From Alkalinema sp. RU_4_3 (GTDB lineage Bacteria > Cyanobacteriota > Cyanobacteriia > Leptolyngbyales > Leptolyngbyaceae): a stretch of 33,846 nucleotides of DNA. The DNA is taken from the NCBI GenBank assembly GCA_012031975.1, contig JAAUSA010000027.1, positions 1 to 33,846 of the forward strand, written 5' to 3'. Shown here in pieces: positions 18,492 to 27,151 of this stretch. The first letter of the stretch is position 1, and each line of letters starts with the position of its first letter. A program made the translations under genes and the position numbers. Under the pieces are notes generated by a model, which saw nothing but the letters and a program-made list of their open reading frames with translations, was not told the origin of the DNA and made no database searches.

Positions 18492-19073
18492 CTAAGGATT
18501 AACATCCCCCATTTCCCATTCCCCATCTTCCAACCGATAGATCGATCGATTTTGGGGCTCCCCCCGCAGCTCCAGATGATCGACATAGATCGGCTCCATC
18601 AGCAGTAGACAAAAATCCTCAGCCGGAATCATATTGTCAGGTGGTTCTATGACAAAAGCCTCCGGTGCCGATCGCCCCATCCCCGGCTCCGGCCACAAAA
18701 ACGACAGCCTCGCCCCATCGGACAGCTCATGCCACAGCATCCTTCTCGCCTTGAGCAACCCTTCATCCCCGGATCCCCCATCCACAAACCTTAATCGCCC
18801 CCGGATCCGAAACTGCTCCCGAGTCTTGGGAAAGTACCAGCAGAGTTCGGCGCGATCGCCCTGCCCCACCTTCTCACTCCGCCCATCCGTGACAAACCGT
18901 AGCTGATTTCCCCCAGGTAGAAATCCCCGTACGACGATGGTGCGGTTGGCCGGGAACCCATCCGATCGCACCGTGGCGAGTTGGGCGTAGCGGCTGTTGG
19001 GCAGCGATCGATTGCGATGGAGGGCATGGGCGAGGGGCGATCGCCAGGGTGCCAGGGGAATCTCAGTCATCAT
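18492..19073 (-). CDS. FMN-dependent PPOX-type flavoprotein (Npun_F5749-like)
   Basis: The product is 193 residues. The start (APWRSPLAHALHRNRSLPNS), RYAQLATVRSDGFPANRTIV, then FVTDGRSEKVGQ and ELCWYFPKTREQFRIRGRLR form the split-barrel FMN fold of pyridoxamine-phosphate-oxidase-like proteins. The C-terminal MEPIYVDHLELRGEPQNRSIY matches the PNPOx C-terminal type. It could use FMN as cofactor in a redox step; substrate unknown, and true PdxH activity is uncertain. The first ATG overlaps the stop of the upstream Uma2 gene (ATGA, 19070-19073), so the two are translationally coupled. Confidence 0.85.
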   Translation of the reverse strand: MMTEIPLAPWRSPLAHALHRNRSLPNSRYAQLATVRSDGFPANRTIVVRGFLPGGNQLRFVTDGRSEKVGQGDRAELCWYFPKTREQFRIRGRLRFVDGGSGDEGLLKARRMLWHELSDGARLSFLWPEPGMGRSAPEAFVIEPPDNMIPAEDFCLLLMEPIYVDHLELRGEPQNRSIYRLEDGEWEMGDVNP

Positions 19074-19672
19074 TGATCAACTGCATCCCACAGAGAACTA
19101 AACCATTCCTGAGCCGCTTCAAGATGCGAGGTTTCGCCCTTGAGGATACAGCGCTCCAGTCGCTTGACATCTAGATCCGCCAGGGATGGGATTTGACTGC
19201 GATCGACCAGTCGGTACCCCTCGCCAAACAGGTGATACAACCGCAGCACCCCGTCCTGCCAAAACCACACCTCCGGAACACCCAGGGCCTGATATTGAGC
19301 CAACTTGTTCACATTGCCGCTGGTGTAGACCACCTCAATAGACAGGTCAGGTATCGGTTTGTCACTCCCGATGCAGTAGGACTCATCCGCCTGGGCCGAG
19401 GCTTGACCCACTTTTTCCTGGGTCATAGAACCTGTTGCCTTGTAGAAGATGCCGTGACAGAGAAAAAATAGTTCGATTAGCTGGCCGATTAAGCTTTTGA
19501 AGGACTCGTGCTCTTTTCCCGGCATGATGATCTCGATCGTTCCTGCATAGTAAGACAGACGTACTCCAGTAGAATCGGCAAAACCCTGTTCAATCAGCTT
19601 GAACTGCGCCCACGATCGATTGTGGTGAATAATTCGCTGGTCTGAACTGGGCGGAGAGATTAGTTGAACCAT
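19070..19672 (-). CDS. Uma2 family (DUF820) putative endonuclease, intact
   Basis: The product is 200 residues. It has the Uma2 order: LSYYAGTIEIIMPGKEHE, the acidic strand PIPDLSIEVVYTSG, then NVNKLAQYQALGVPEVWFWQ and LRLYHLFGEGYRL. These are the PD-(D/E)XK-like core residues. The function of this cyanobacterial protein family is not established. Unlike the gene at 2502-3081 it is uninterrupted. It is divergent from nrdJ and coupled to the downstream flavoprotein. Confidence 0.85.
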   Translation of the reverse strand: MVQLISPPSSDQRIIHHNRSWAQFKLIEQGFADSTGVRLSYYAGTIEIIMPGKEHESFKSLIGQLIELFFLCHGIFYKATGSMTQEKVGQASAQADESYCIGSDKPIPDLSIEVVYTSGNVNKLAQYQALGVPEVWFWQDGVLRLYHLFGEGYRLVDRSQIPSLADLDVKRLERCILKGETSHLEAAQEWFSSLWDAVDQ

Positions 19673-19879
19673 GCTGGATATGCTGATGGTTGGCTATGTA
19701 TTCACTCTAACAAAGTTATTGAGCGGTTTGTCGGGGGAAGGAGACGGTTCTGGAAAATCCACTTTGATCCACCTTCAAGAATGAGGTATATTACACATCC
19801 ATATCGCCAATCAGCGCTACGGAGAGTGTACATAGAGTAGAAAACACGCTACACACAGCGTTTCAACCTACTGGAGCAC

Positions 19880-19910
19880 TTGACAAAGCTACCTGGTTCG
19901 GGTGTATTAT
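19880..19910 (+). promoter_or_regulatory. Candidate promoter of nrdJ
   Basis: TTGACA (19880-19885) and TG-flanked TATTAT (19905-19910) are separated by 19 bases, slightly longer than ideal. They lie 39 bases before the ATG at 19949, which argues against the TTG start inside the -35 box. I saw no B12-box (GCCACTG) upstream. Confidence 0.4.
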
Positions 19911-19948
19911 TTGTCCTATCTCTTTCTGTCCCTCTGCGGAGTCTCCCC

Positions 19949-22900
19949 ATGGTTCAAAACATCGAGCGTACTAAGCCAGTCACTTCCAGCGGTGCAGAAT
20001 CGGTGCAGAACGGCCAGTTTCCGGCCTCCGCCCCTGCCGCCAACCCAGTCTTTTATCGCACCTACAGCCGCAAACTCAGCGACACCCGCCGGGAATCCTG
20101 GGCGGAGGTGACCAAACGGACGCTGGAAGGTCTGACAGAACTAGGTGGACTCAATGCCGCAGAGGTCGAGGTAATCGATCGCATGCAGCAACAACTCAAG
20201 GCCCTGCCTTCTGGGCGCTGGCTCTGGGTGGGCGGCACCGACTGGATCAAGCGCCAGGAGAACTTCTCCGGGGCCTACAACTGCACCAGCACCAACGTGA
20301 TCGACTGGGATGCCTTCGGTCTGATGATGGACCTGGCCATGATGGGCTGCGGCACTGGGGCAATGATCGAGCCGAAGTACGTGGATCGCCTGCCCGCCAT
20401 CCGCAACAAGATCAGCGTCACCGTCGCTTGGGGCGTGGGCACGACGGCAGCTAGCGATCGCAAGGAAACCACCACCACCACGGTCGATGGCGATACGGTC
20501 ACGATCGTCGCGGGCGACAGCCGTCGGGGCTGGGTGGACTCCTACCAGAGTTTGCTGAAGCTTTCTAGCGATGAGCGCTTCAACGGCGAAGTCAAGGTCT
20601 CCGTGGACCTGGGCAACATCCGCCCCGCTGGCGAAAAGCTTAAGGGCTTCGGCGGCGTGGCCAACCCGGTCAAGCTGCCCCAGCTGTATGAGCGCTGCGC
20701 CAATATTTTGAACAAGGCGATCGGGCGTCAGTTGACCCCCGTGGAATGCTGCCTCCTGGTCGATGAAGCCGCTGCCTGTGTGGTGGCCGGGAATATTCGC
20801 CGCTGCCTGCCAGAAGATGCTCTGGTGCATACCGATCGCGGTCTTGTGGCGATCAAGGACATTCAAATCGGCGATCGGGTCCAAACCCCCATCGGTTTCC
20901 GCCCAGTCACCAACAAATTTGACCAGGGCATCCAAAACGTCTACGAAATCGACACCAATGCCCTCCCCTCCCGTGCCACCGCTAACCACCGCCATGCTGT
21001 ATTGGCCAATGTCGGCGCAGAGGCAACCCTCGACCAGATCGAATGGAAACGTGTGGGTGAGCTAGAGAGCGGCGATCGCTTGATGCACAACACCGAGATT
21101 CTGACCGGAAGCGTTACGGAGCTGCCCGCTGACTTTACCCAAACGCGCCCGGACAACAGCCGCAATGCTAAGGCTTTCATCGTGCCGCAGCTGACCGCTG
21201 ATGTGGCCTGGTTGATTGGGTTCACCCATGGGGATGGCTATGTTGCCCTGGGCCGGAACAAGCATGACAAGCCCTATGGTCGCGTGGAATGGGCGATGAA
21301 TGCTGGGGACAAGCAGCTCACACCTGCTTTACAAGGTAAGCTCGATCGCGCCTTGGCGATGTTCGATCTAACGGCAACCCATGGCACGGTGGCCGGGGAG
21401 AACACGGCTAAGTCTGTCTGTTCTTCGATGCGGTTCGCTGAATATTGCCACCGTTACATCAAGCAGCCGAACCAGGTCCTGCAAGTGCCGACGTTTATTC
21501 TCCAGGGGACGATAGATGTCCGGGCCGCCTACTTGGCCGGATTGATGGATAGCGATGGTGCCGTCAAGAATCGTCCACCGCACTTGCTGACTACCGTCTA
21601 TCGGTCCTTTGCCCGTCAAGTGGGTGCTGTGCTTTCGAGCCTTGGGATTGCGGGTCGCTGGTCTATTGTTATCCCCCAGAATGCCAACTGGCAGCCAAAG
21701 TACAATGTCACATTGCCTGCGCTGAAAGAACGGTATAACGCGATCGTCGCGCCCCACTCTATGAAGGGCAAACTCCGCCAGGGCCTGAAGTCCCATGGAT
21801 TTACGGTGCCAGGAAAAATCATGCGTGAGGTCTACACCTACAGCGAAATGCGCGGCATGGGCTTTGAAGGCGCAAGCACGACAGATGCCAACTATGAGCG
21901 CTACTGTGGGGAGTCGGACATCGCCCTAGATATTCCTGTCACGGTCAAAGGTCTTGGCAGCTACGATTCGATCCAAACCTACGACATTGAAGTGGCCGAG
22001 GCCCATTGCTTCTACTGCGATGGCTATCTGACCCATAACAGCGCCGGGATGCGTCAGGGCGACAGCGAAGATACAGCCTTTGCATCGGCAAAGGACAACC
22101 TCTGGCAGCAGGGTGAAGATGGCAACTGGCGGATCGATCCCGATCGCGATGCCCTGCGCATGGCCAACCACACCCGCGTCTTCCACCACAAGCCCAGTAA
22201 GGAAGAATGCACCGAGGCCGTGCGGAAGCAGTTCTATTCTGGGGAAGGGGCGATTCAGTACGCACCGGAGGCGATCGCCCGTGCCAGTGCTGACCTCTTG
22301 CCCACCCGCGAGGCCAAGCTCAAGTTCATCCAAGCCTACGAATCCGGCGGCGGGCGTCAGTTCCTGTTGAGCCTGGTGCCCGACATGGCTGAAAAAGAGA
22401 TCGAGCATCGTCTGGGGCGCTACGGTCTGAATCCCTGCGTCACCGCCGACACCTGGGTCCATACCGGAGATGGCCCTCGCCAAGTCCAGGACCTGATCGG
22501 ACAGCAGCACAGTACCTACATCAACGGTGAACTGTTCAGCACCACCGCCGACGGCTTCTTCTTCAGTGGCGTCAAAGCGGTTGTCAAACTCCAGACTAAG
22601 GAAGGCCAAAGCCTCCGTCTGACGGAAAACCACCGCGTCCTCAAGGTCACAGGCCAAACCCAGAAAGCGCAGTATAGCGAATGGGTCGAAGCAGGCGATC
22701 TCGTGGCAGGCGATCGCGTCCTCCTCCACAACCACCGGGGTTTGCAGCCCTGGGGCGGGGCCGGAAGTGAAGCAGAGGGCTGGCTCCTGGGCAGCCTAAT
22801 CGGCGACGGCTCCCTCGTAGACTATGCCAAAAACCACACCTACCAAGCTAAATTGCGCTACTGGGGCGACAGCCAGGACGTGATGAAAGAGCATGCCCTC

Positions 22901-24616
22901 GCCTTGGTCAACCAGCTTGACGGCGCACCGACCAAACCCAGCCACGGCACCTACCACGAGCGCAATCGCTACTTCGAAGTTGGTTCCGCTGCCCTAGCGC
23001 AGATTGCCAAGCAATTCGGCGTTTTGCCCGGTCACAAAACCGTTACGGCGAAAGTGGAGCAGGGGAGCTATGAGTTCTACCGGGGTTTCCTGCAAGGGTT
23101 GTTTGATGCAGACGGTAGTGTTCAGGGCAGCCAGTTGAAGGGCGTTTCTGTGCGGTTGGCCCAGAGCGATAAGCCGATGCTTGAGGCTGTGCAGCGGATG
23201 CTGATGCGGTTGGGGATTGTGTCGAAGCTGTATAGCGATCGCCGCCCGGCCCAAGTGCGTTTGATGCCGGATAGCGATCGCAATCTGGCGGAGTACCACT
23301 GCAAAGCTCAGCATGAATTGGTAATTGCTAACGACAACTTAGTAGAGTTTGCGGCTCTAGTTGGGTTCCAAGACCCGACCAAGCAGGCAAAACTCACAGA
23401 TCACCTGAGCAACTACCAGCGCAATTTCAACCGGGAACGTTTTGCCGTCACCGTCACGGAAATTACTCCCGACGGTACGGAGTCGGTCTATGACTGCACA
23501 GTCCCTGGCCCAGCGCGATTTGATGCCAATGGCTTTGTCGCCCACAACTGTGGTGAAATTATTGGTGAAGATTTTCATTGCAATTTGGCGGAGGTACATC
23601 TGAACCAGATTAACCCTCAAGACCTGCAATCCCAGACAGATGCCTTCACAGCTGCTGCCCTGGCTGTCGCGGCGCTGTTGAACCACAAATTCACGGAGCC
23701 CCGCTACCAGATTTCCCGTGCCTTCGACCCGATCGTCGGCGTTTCCTTCACCGGACTCTTTGACTTTTTTGTCATGGCCTTCGGGACCGAATGGTTGAAC
23801 TGGTGGGAAGCAGGCCGTCCGGATACTGTGACGGGCTTACAGTTCAAGGCAAAGGAGCAGGAATTCCTCAGCCGTTGGAACGACATTGTTCACAGCGTTG
23901 TGTGGGAATATTGCGATCGCCATGGTCTCAAGCGCCCCAACCGTTGCACCACCGTGCAGCCAGCGGGTACCAAATCCTTGCTGACCAATGCGGCTCCCGG
24001 CTGGCATCCTCCCAAGGCAGCCCGCTTCATCCGTCGGATTACCTTCCGGAAGAATGACCCCGTGGCGCTGGCCTGTTTGGATTATGGCTATGCGATCGTG
24101 CCTTCCCAGTCCGACAAGGATGATGCAGGCAACTTGCTAAACGACCCGTTTGATCCGCGTTGTACGGAGTGGTTGGTGGAGATTCCGGTCGAAGTGCCTT
24201 GGGCGAATATCCCTGGGGCGGACCAGGTGGCGATCGAGCAGTTCTCGGCAGTCGCTCAATTTGACTTCTACATGCAGGTGCAGAAGTATTACACGGCCCA
24301 TAATACGAGTGCGACGATCGAGCTGCGGGAGGATGAGATTGATGCGCTGTCTGAGCGGATTTTTGCGGCGGTGGATCAGGGTGAGGGCTATATGAGTGCG
24401 GCTTTGCTGGCTCGTTTTGATGCACCTTTCCCGCGTTTGCCATTTGAGAAGATCGATCGGGCGATGTTTGAGTCTCTGAGTCAGGAGGTGCTGGCGCGTC
24501 GTCAGACGGATGATTTCTACGGGGCACTGGCGAAGTATGACTCGGGTGAAGTAGCCGCTGAAGGGCCTGCGGGTTGCGATAGCGACAAGTGCATGATGCC
24601 CGAGAAGAAAGGCTAG
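19949..24616 (+). CDS. nrdJ: Adenosylcobalamin-dependent (class II) ribonucleotide reductase with two inteins
   Basis: The precursor is 1555 residues; removing inteins of 412 and 371 leaves a 772-residue mature enzyme, normal for class II. It reduces ribonucleotides to deoxyribonucleotides with a B12-derived thiyl radical and needs no oxygen. Visible sites: C112 in GAYNCTSTN (substrate-reducing Cys pair), the radical Cys and Glu in NP-CGEI rejoined after intein 2, partner Cys in DFHCNLAEV, and CDSDKCMM at the C-terminus for re-reduction by thioredoxin. Intein 1 interrupts GNIRR-SAGMRQGDSEDTA; intein 2 splits NP from CGEI. I chose ATG 19949 (MVQNIERTKPV) over the TTG at 19880 because of the promoter-like sequence there. 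A U-tailed hairpin ends the gene. Confidence 0.95.
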   Translation: MVQNIERTKPVTSSGAESVQNGQFPASAPAANPVFYRTYSRKLSDTRRESWAEVTKRTLEGLTELGGLNAAEVEVIDRMQQQLKALPSGRWLWVGGTDWIKRQENFSGAYNCTSTNVIDWDAFGLMMDLAMMGCGTGAMIEPKYVDRLPAIRNKISVTVAWGVGTTAASDRKETTTTTVDGDTVTIVAGDSRRGWVDSYQSLLKLSSDERFNGEVKVSVDLGNIRPAGEKLKGFGGVANPVKLPQLYERCANILNKAIGRQLTPVECCLLVDEAAACVVAGNIRRCLPEDALVHTDRGLVAIKDIQIGDRVQTPIGFRPVTNKFDQGIQNVYEIDTNALPSRATANHRHAVLANVGAEATLDQIEWKRVGELESGDRLMHNTEILTGSVTELPADFTQTRPDNSRNAKAFIVPQLTADVAWLIGFTHGDGYVALGRNKHDKPYGRVEWAMNAGDKQLTPALQGKLDRALAMFDLTATHGTVAGENTAKSVCSSMRFAEYCHRYIKQPNQVLQVPTFILQGTIDVRAAYLAGLMDSDGAVKNRPPHLLTTVYRSFARQVGAVLSSLGIAGRWSIVIPQNANWQPKYNVTLPALKERYNAIVAPHSMKGKLRQGLKSHGFTVPGKIMREVYTYSEMRGMGFEGASTTDANYERYCGESDIALDIPVTVKGLGSYDSIQTYDIEVAEAHCFYCDGYLTHNSAGMRQGDSEDTAFASAKDNLWQQGEDGNWRIDPDRDALRMANHTRVFHHKPSKEECTEAVRKQFYSGEGAIQYAPEAIARASADLLPTREAKLKFIQAYESGGGRQFLLSLVPDMAEKEIEHRLGRYGLNPCVTADTWVHTGDGPRQVQDLIGQQHSTYINGELFSTTADGFFFSGVKAVVKLQTKEGQSLRLTENHRVLKVTGQTQKAQYSEWVEAGDLVAGDRVLLHNHRGLQPWGGAGSEAEGWLLGSLIGDGSLVDYAKNHTYQAKLRYWGDSQDVMKEHALALVNQLDGAPTKPSHGTYHERNRYFEVGSAALAQIAKQFGVLPGHKTVTAKVEQGSYEFYRGFLQGLFDADGSVQGSQLKGVSVRLAQSDKPMLEAVQRMLMRLGIVSKLYSDRRPAQVRLMPDSDRNLAEYHCKAQHELVIANDNLVEFAALVGFQDPTKQAKLTDHLSNYQRNFNRERFAVTVTEITPDGTESVYDCTVPGPARFDANGFVAHNCGEIIGEDFHCNLAEVHLNQINPQDLQSQTDAFTAAALAVAALLNHKFTEPRYQISRAFDPIVGVSFTGLFDFFVMAFGTEWLNWWEAGRPDTVTGLQFKAKEQEFLSRWNDIVHSVVWEYCDRHGLKRPNRCTTVQPAGTKSLLTNAAPGWHPPKAARFIRRITFRKNDPVALACLDYGYAIVPSQSDKDDAGNLLNDPFDPRCTEWLVEIPVEVPWANIPGADQVAIEQFSAVAQFDFYMQVQKYYTAHNTSATIELREDEIDALSERIFAAVDQGEGYMSAALLARFDAPFPRLPFEKIDRAMFESLSQEVLARRQTDDFYGALAKYDSGEVAAEGPAGCDSDKCMMPEKKG
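20804..22039 (+). other. Intein 1 of NrdJ (412 residues, LAGLIDADG endonuclease)
   Basis: It begins Cys1 (CLPEDALVHTDRGLVAIKDI, block A), has block B TANHRHAVL with the TxxH, then DOD endonuclease blocks LIGFTHGDGYVA and LAGLMDSDGAVK, block F YDIEVAEAHCFYCDG, and ends YLTHN with the catalytic His-Asn. The +1 extein residue is Ser. All splicing residues and both endonuclease acids are present, so splicing and homing should be functional. It covers residues 286-697. Confidence 0.93.
22436..23548 (+). other. Intein 2 of NrdJ (371 residues, LAGLIDADG endonuclease)
   Basis: It begins Cys1 (CVTADTWVHTGDGPRQVQDL), block B LTENHRVLKV, endonuclease motifs LLGSLIGDGSLV and LQGLFDADGSVQ, block F YDCTVPGPARFDANG, and ends FVAHN. 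The +1 extein residue is the active-site Cys of NPCGEI, so splicing is needed to assemble the catalytic motif. Sequence outside the blocks differs clearly from intein 1, so it is not a tandem duplicate. It covers residues 830-1200. Confidence 0.93.
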
Positions 24617-24657
24617 TCCAAAGCTAGTCGGATACGTTAACAAACCAAACCTATTTG

Positions 24658-24696
24658 CCCCAGGGATTCGTTGGAGTTCCTGGGGTTTCTTTATTG
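24658..24696 (+). terminator. Intrinsic terminator of nrdJ
   Basis: CCCCAGGGA (24658-24666) pairs with TTCCTGGGG (24677-24685), 9 bp with one G-U around a 10-base loop, followed by TTTCTTTATT. Confidence 0.75.
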
Positions 24697-24701
24697 TGCA
24701 A

Positions 24702-25919
24702 TCAAGAAATCGATCGCCCAACCCCCAACCCCTCAGACATCCGCTTCACAGGCTTTGGTTTGCCATAACTCGGCTTACTCCGAATTACCGTACTATTACT
24801 GCGACGATAGCCTGAAGAAGAAGACCCCTTCATCTGACTGAAAAACCAAATTCCACCACCCACCACCACCACAGTCGCAATCACCGCCGCCGCGATCTTC
24901 TCCACACTCCAAGGCCGCTCCCCCAACACCTGCCCCGTCTGCGCATTCACCATCACCTGGAACTGCTTATTGCGATAGCGATAGGCCGAAATCCACACAG
25001 GCATCAGAATATGCTTATAGGTAATATCCAGATAGTTCGTCTGCACATTTCCCACCCGCTGCTCATCCCCACCAATATCATCCCGCACATCCGCCTCAAT
25101 CAGCTGATCCATCGATACTTTCGCCTTAGCGATCGCATCATTCAACCCCACCTGCGCCCGCTGCGCCTTAAACCCCGCCATATAGGCCGGACTATAGGGC
25201 ACCAAATGATTCAAATCCCAGGGCTCTAGCTTGACTAGTTTCTCCTCGGGAATCTGCCGCGTCCCCACGACCAATACATCATCGAAAAAGCGATCGACCT
25301 GGCCCGACACATGATGCCAGGAAGTCTCGCGCACCTCCTCATCTACCCATTCTGTTTCACCATCGGAATTCGTCCGGGAGACCGATCGCGTCCGATAATA
25401 ATAATCGCCCCGCTGACCGCTGTAGGCACTGTAGGTCTGACTATCACAGGTCCAAAAAGGCAAATACACCCCCTGCACCCCCTCCTTTTGCGCCAAACTC
25501 TTCAAAGCCGTCGGCGCAAACCAGCGACTATTAATCCATTTCTGCACCGAAGTCTTCGCCTGGGATGCCGAAATCTTAGCCGGGAGAATCCCACCGGGCG
25601 TCACCACCGGATGGGCCGTTTTCCCCTCGGCCACAATGCTGGTCCCGCAAAAGGGGCATTTCCCCGCAATATCCGGCGGCACAAAGGTGATATTGGCGCG
25701 GCAGCCCGGACAGGCGACCTCGATCGCATTCTCAGCCAATTGCGACAGCTCGGGTTTGGGAATCTCGGGCGTAAAGGGAATCTCTTCCACTTCATCGCCA
25801 TCGGGAATATCTTCCTCGCTACCGCAATAGGGACATTTCAGCCGAGCGGCACCAGGACTGTATTCCAGTTTGGCACCGCAGCTTGAACAGGGAAAGGATT
25901 GGATTTGCAACACTGTCAT
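24702..25919 (-). CDS. Double zinc-ribbon protein with C-terminal membrane helix (YdjG-like)
   Basis: The product is 405 residues from the ATG at 25919; a TTG two codons earlier is possible. Two zinc ribbons lie at the N-terminus: C11/C14 with C29/C32, and C70/C73 with C88/C91. The middle (about 115-330) is rich in Trp/Tyr and has WINSRWFAPTALKSLA, GVYLPFWTCDSQTYS and ILMPVWISAYRYRNK, a conserved module of zinc-ribbon proteins sometimes mislabelled as primosomal N'-like. One membrane helix (about 342-360) and a basic Ser-rich tail end the protein. It lies 28 bases after the SPFH gene. In Bacillus a comparable membrane zinc-ribbon protein (YdjG) anchors the SPFH protein YdjI; I infer the same pairing here. 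Confidence 0.8.
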   Translation of the reverse strand: MTVLQIQSFPCSSCGAKLEYSPGAARLKCPYCGSEEDIPDGDEVEEIPFTPEIPKPELSQLAENAIEVACPGCRANITFVPPDIAGKCPFCGTSIVAEGKTAHPVVTPGGILPAKISASQAKTSVQKWINSRWFAPTALKSLAQKEGVQGVYLPFWTCDSQTYSAYSGQRGDYYYRTRSVSRTNSDGETEWVDEEVRETSWHHVSGQVDRFFDDVLVVGTRQIPEEKLVKLEPWDLNHLVPYSPAYMAGFKAQRAQVGLNDAIAKAKVSMDQLIEADVRDDIGGDEQRVGNVQTNYLDITYKHILMPVWISAYRYRNKQFQVMVNAQTGQVLGERPWSVEKIAAAVIATVVVVGGGIWFFSQMKGSSSSGYRRSNSTVIRSKPSYGKPKPVKRMSEGLGVGRSIS

Positions 25920-25947
25920 GATCAAGGGAATGAATGGAGGGCGCGAT

Positions 25948-27060
25948 CTAGGCCATTGGAGGAGGCGGAACCATTGCTAACACATTGGCCAATTCAGGCA
26001 CCTGGGCCGCAGGCAACCAGCCTGCCATACCCGCCTTCCACACATAGGACTCACGACTTAACCCCTGGCCTAGGAGCCCATCCGCCGCAAATGGCCCAAA
26101 GTTCTGCCCGTCCCTGGAAATAAACCAAGCCACAGCCTGCACTGGAGGCGGAGGCATTTGAGCTGATGGAGGCGTTTGGACAGCAGCAGGCGTCTGAACC
26201 GCAGGCTGGGCCATCGCCCCCATCAACTGCTGACCCATGGCAATACCGACGCCAAAGTCAAGAGCCGGGGTGCCGCCGCCGTTGGGATTATTCGCCGAAG
26301 CTTCGATCGCATTCGCCGCCTGGAACTGCGCATACTGCTGCATATTCCCGAGAATCCCCATGGAGGCCCGCTTGTCGAGGGCCGTTTCGACTTCCTCAGG
26401 CAGAGAGACATTTTCGATCAATAGCTGTGGCAGTTCTAGACCCAGTCGTTCTAAATCCTCCACCATGGCGCCACGAATGGTGTTGCCCAGATCGCGATAG
26501 CGAGAAGCCAGATCCAATAGGGCGATCCCACTGCCCCCCACAGCACCCGCGAAGGAGGTCATGATCGTGTTGCGAATCTGATCGCTAATCTCATCGACCT
26601 GGAACAAACCGTCGGTGCTCACCACATCCTGGAGGAGTTTGACCGGGTCGGCAATGCGGAGGTTGTAGCTGCCGAAGGCGCGCAGGCGGACGGGACCCAG
26701 TTCGGGATCGCGCACCATAATCGGATTGGCCGTGCCCCATTTCAGGTTGGTAAACACACGGGTGCTGAAAAAATAGACCTCAGCCTTAAAAGGAGAGTTA
26801 AAACCATACTTCCAACCCTTGAGCGTACTGAGAATCGGCAAATTCTGCGTGGTCAGGTCATAGGTCCCTGGCTCAAAGGCATCCGCCACCTGCCCCTCAT
26901 TGACAAACACCGCCTTCTGCCCTGGCCTAACCACCAGCTTAGCGCCATTCTTGATCTCATTCTGGAACCGCTCAAACCGATAGACCATCGTATCGTTGGA
27001 ATTATCCAACCATTCGACGATATCAATAAACTCTGCCCGAATTTTTTCAAACAAGCCCAC
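25948..27060 (-). CDS. SPFH-domain protein with C-terminal GYF_2 domain (YdjI-like)
   Basis: The product is 370 residues. The GTG start at 27060 has a good GGAGGT and gives the family beginning MGLFEKIRAEFIDIVEWLDN. The SPFH/band-7 core spans about 35-260 (GAKLVVRPGQKAVFVNEGQV, GSYNLRIADPVKLLQDVV, LEDLERLGLELPQLLIENVSLP read as MVEDLERLG...). A Gln/Ala/Pro-rich linker leads to a GYF_2 (DUF4339) domain from residue 311 (AWFISRDGQNFGPF, WKAGMAGWLP), which usually binds proline-rich partners. There is no membrane helix of its own, so it must be recruited, probably by the zinc-ribbon membrane protein encoded next to it. Confidence 0.88.
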   Translation of the reverse strand: MGLFEKIRAEFIDIVEWLDNSNDTMVYRFERFQNEIKNGAKLVVRPGQKAVFVNEGQVADAFEPGTYDLTTQNLPILSTLKGWKYGFNSPFKAEVYFFSTRVFTNLKWGTANPIMVRDPELGPVRLRAFGSYNLRIADPVKLLQDVVSTDGLFQVDEISDQIRNTIMTSFAGAVGGSGIALLDLASRYRDLGNTIRGAMVEDLERLGLELPQLLIENVSLPEEVETALDKRASMGILGNMQQYAQFQAANAIEASANNPNGGGTPALDFGVGIAMGQQLMGAMAQPAVQTPAAVQTPPSAQMPPPPVQAVAWFISRDGQNFGPFAADGLLGQGLSRESYVWKAGMAGWLPAAQVPELANVLAMVPPPPMA

Positions 27061-27151
27061 GCGAGACGACCTCCAAAGAATACAGGCGCTGAATAAACTA
27101 TTCGCTTACTACAGTATGCCCAGCTTCGATTCCGGAAAATCGCCCAACCCC

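Noticed and set aside
19673-19948. Cobalamin riboswitch ahead of the B12-dependent nrdJ
   Set aside because: I looked for a B12-box (GCCACTG or its complement) and found none; only a promoter-like TTGACA/TATTAT pair and a weak ACGCT/AGCGT hairpin are visible.
20141-20995. Antisense reading frame opposite the nrdJ N-terminal region
   Set aside because: It spans the extein/intein boundary in the wrong strand and has no recognisable motifs; shadow of nrdJ.
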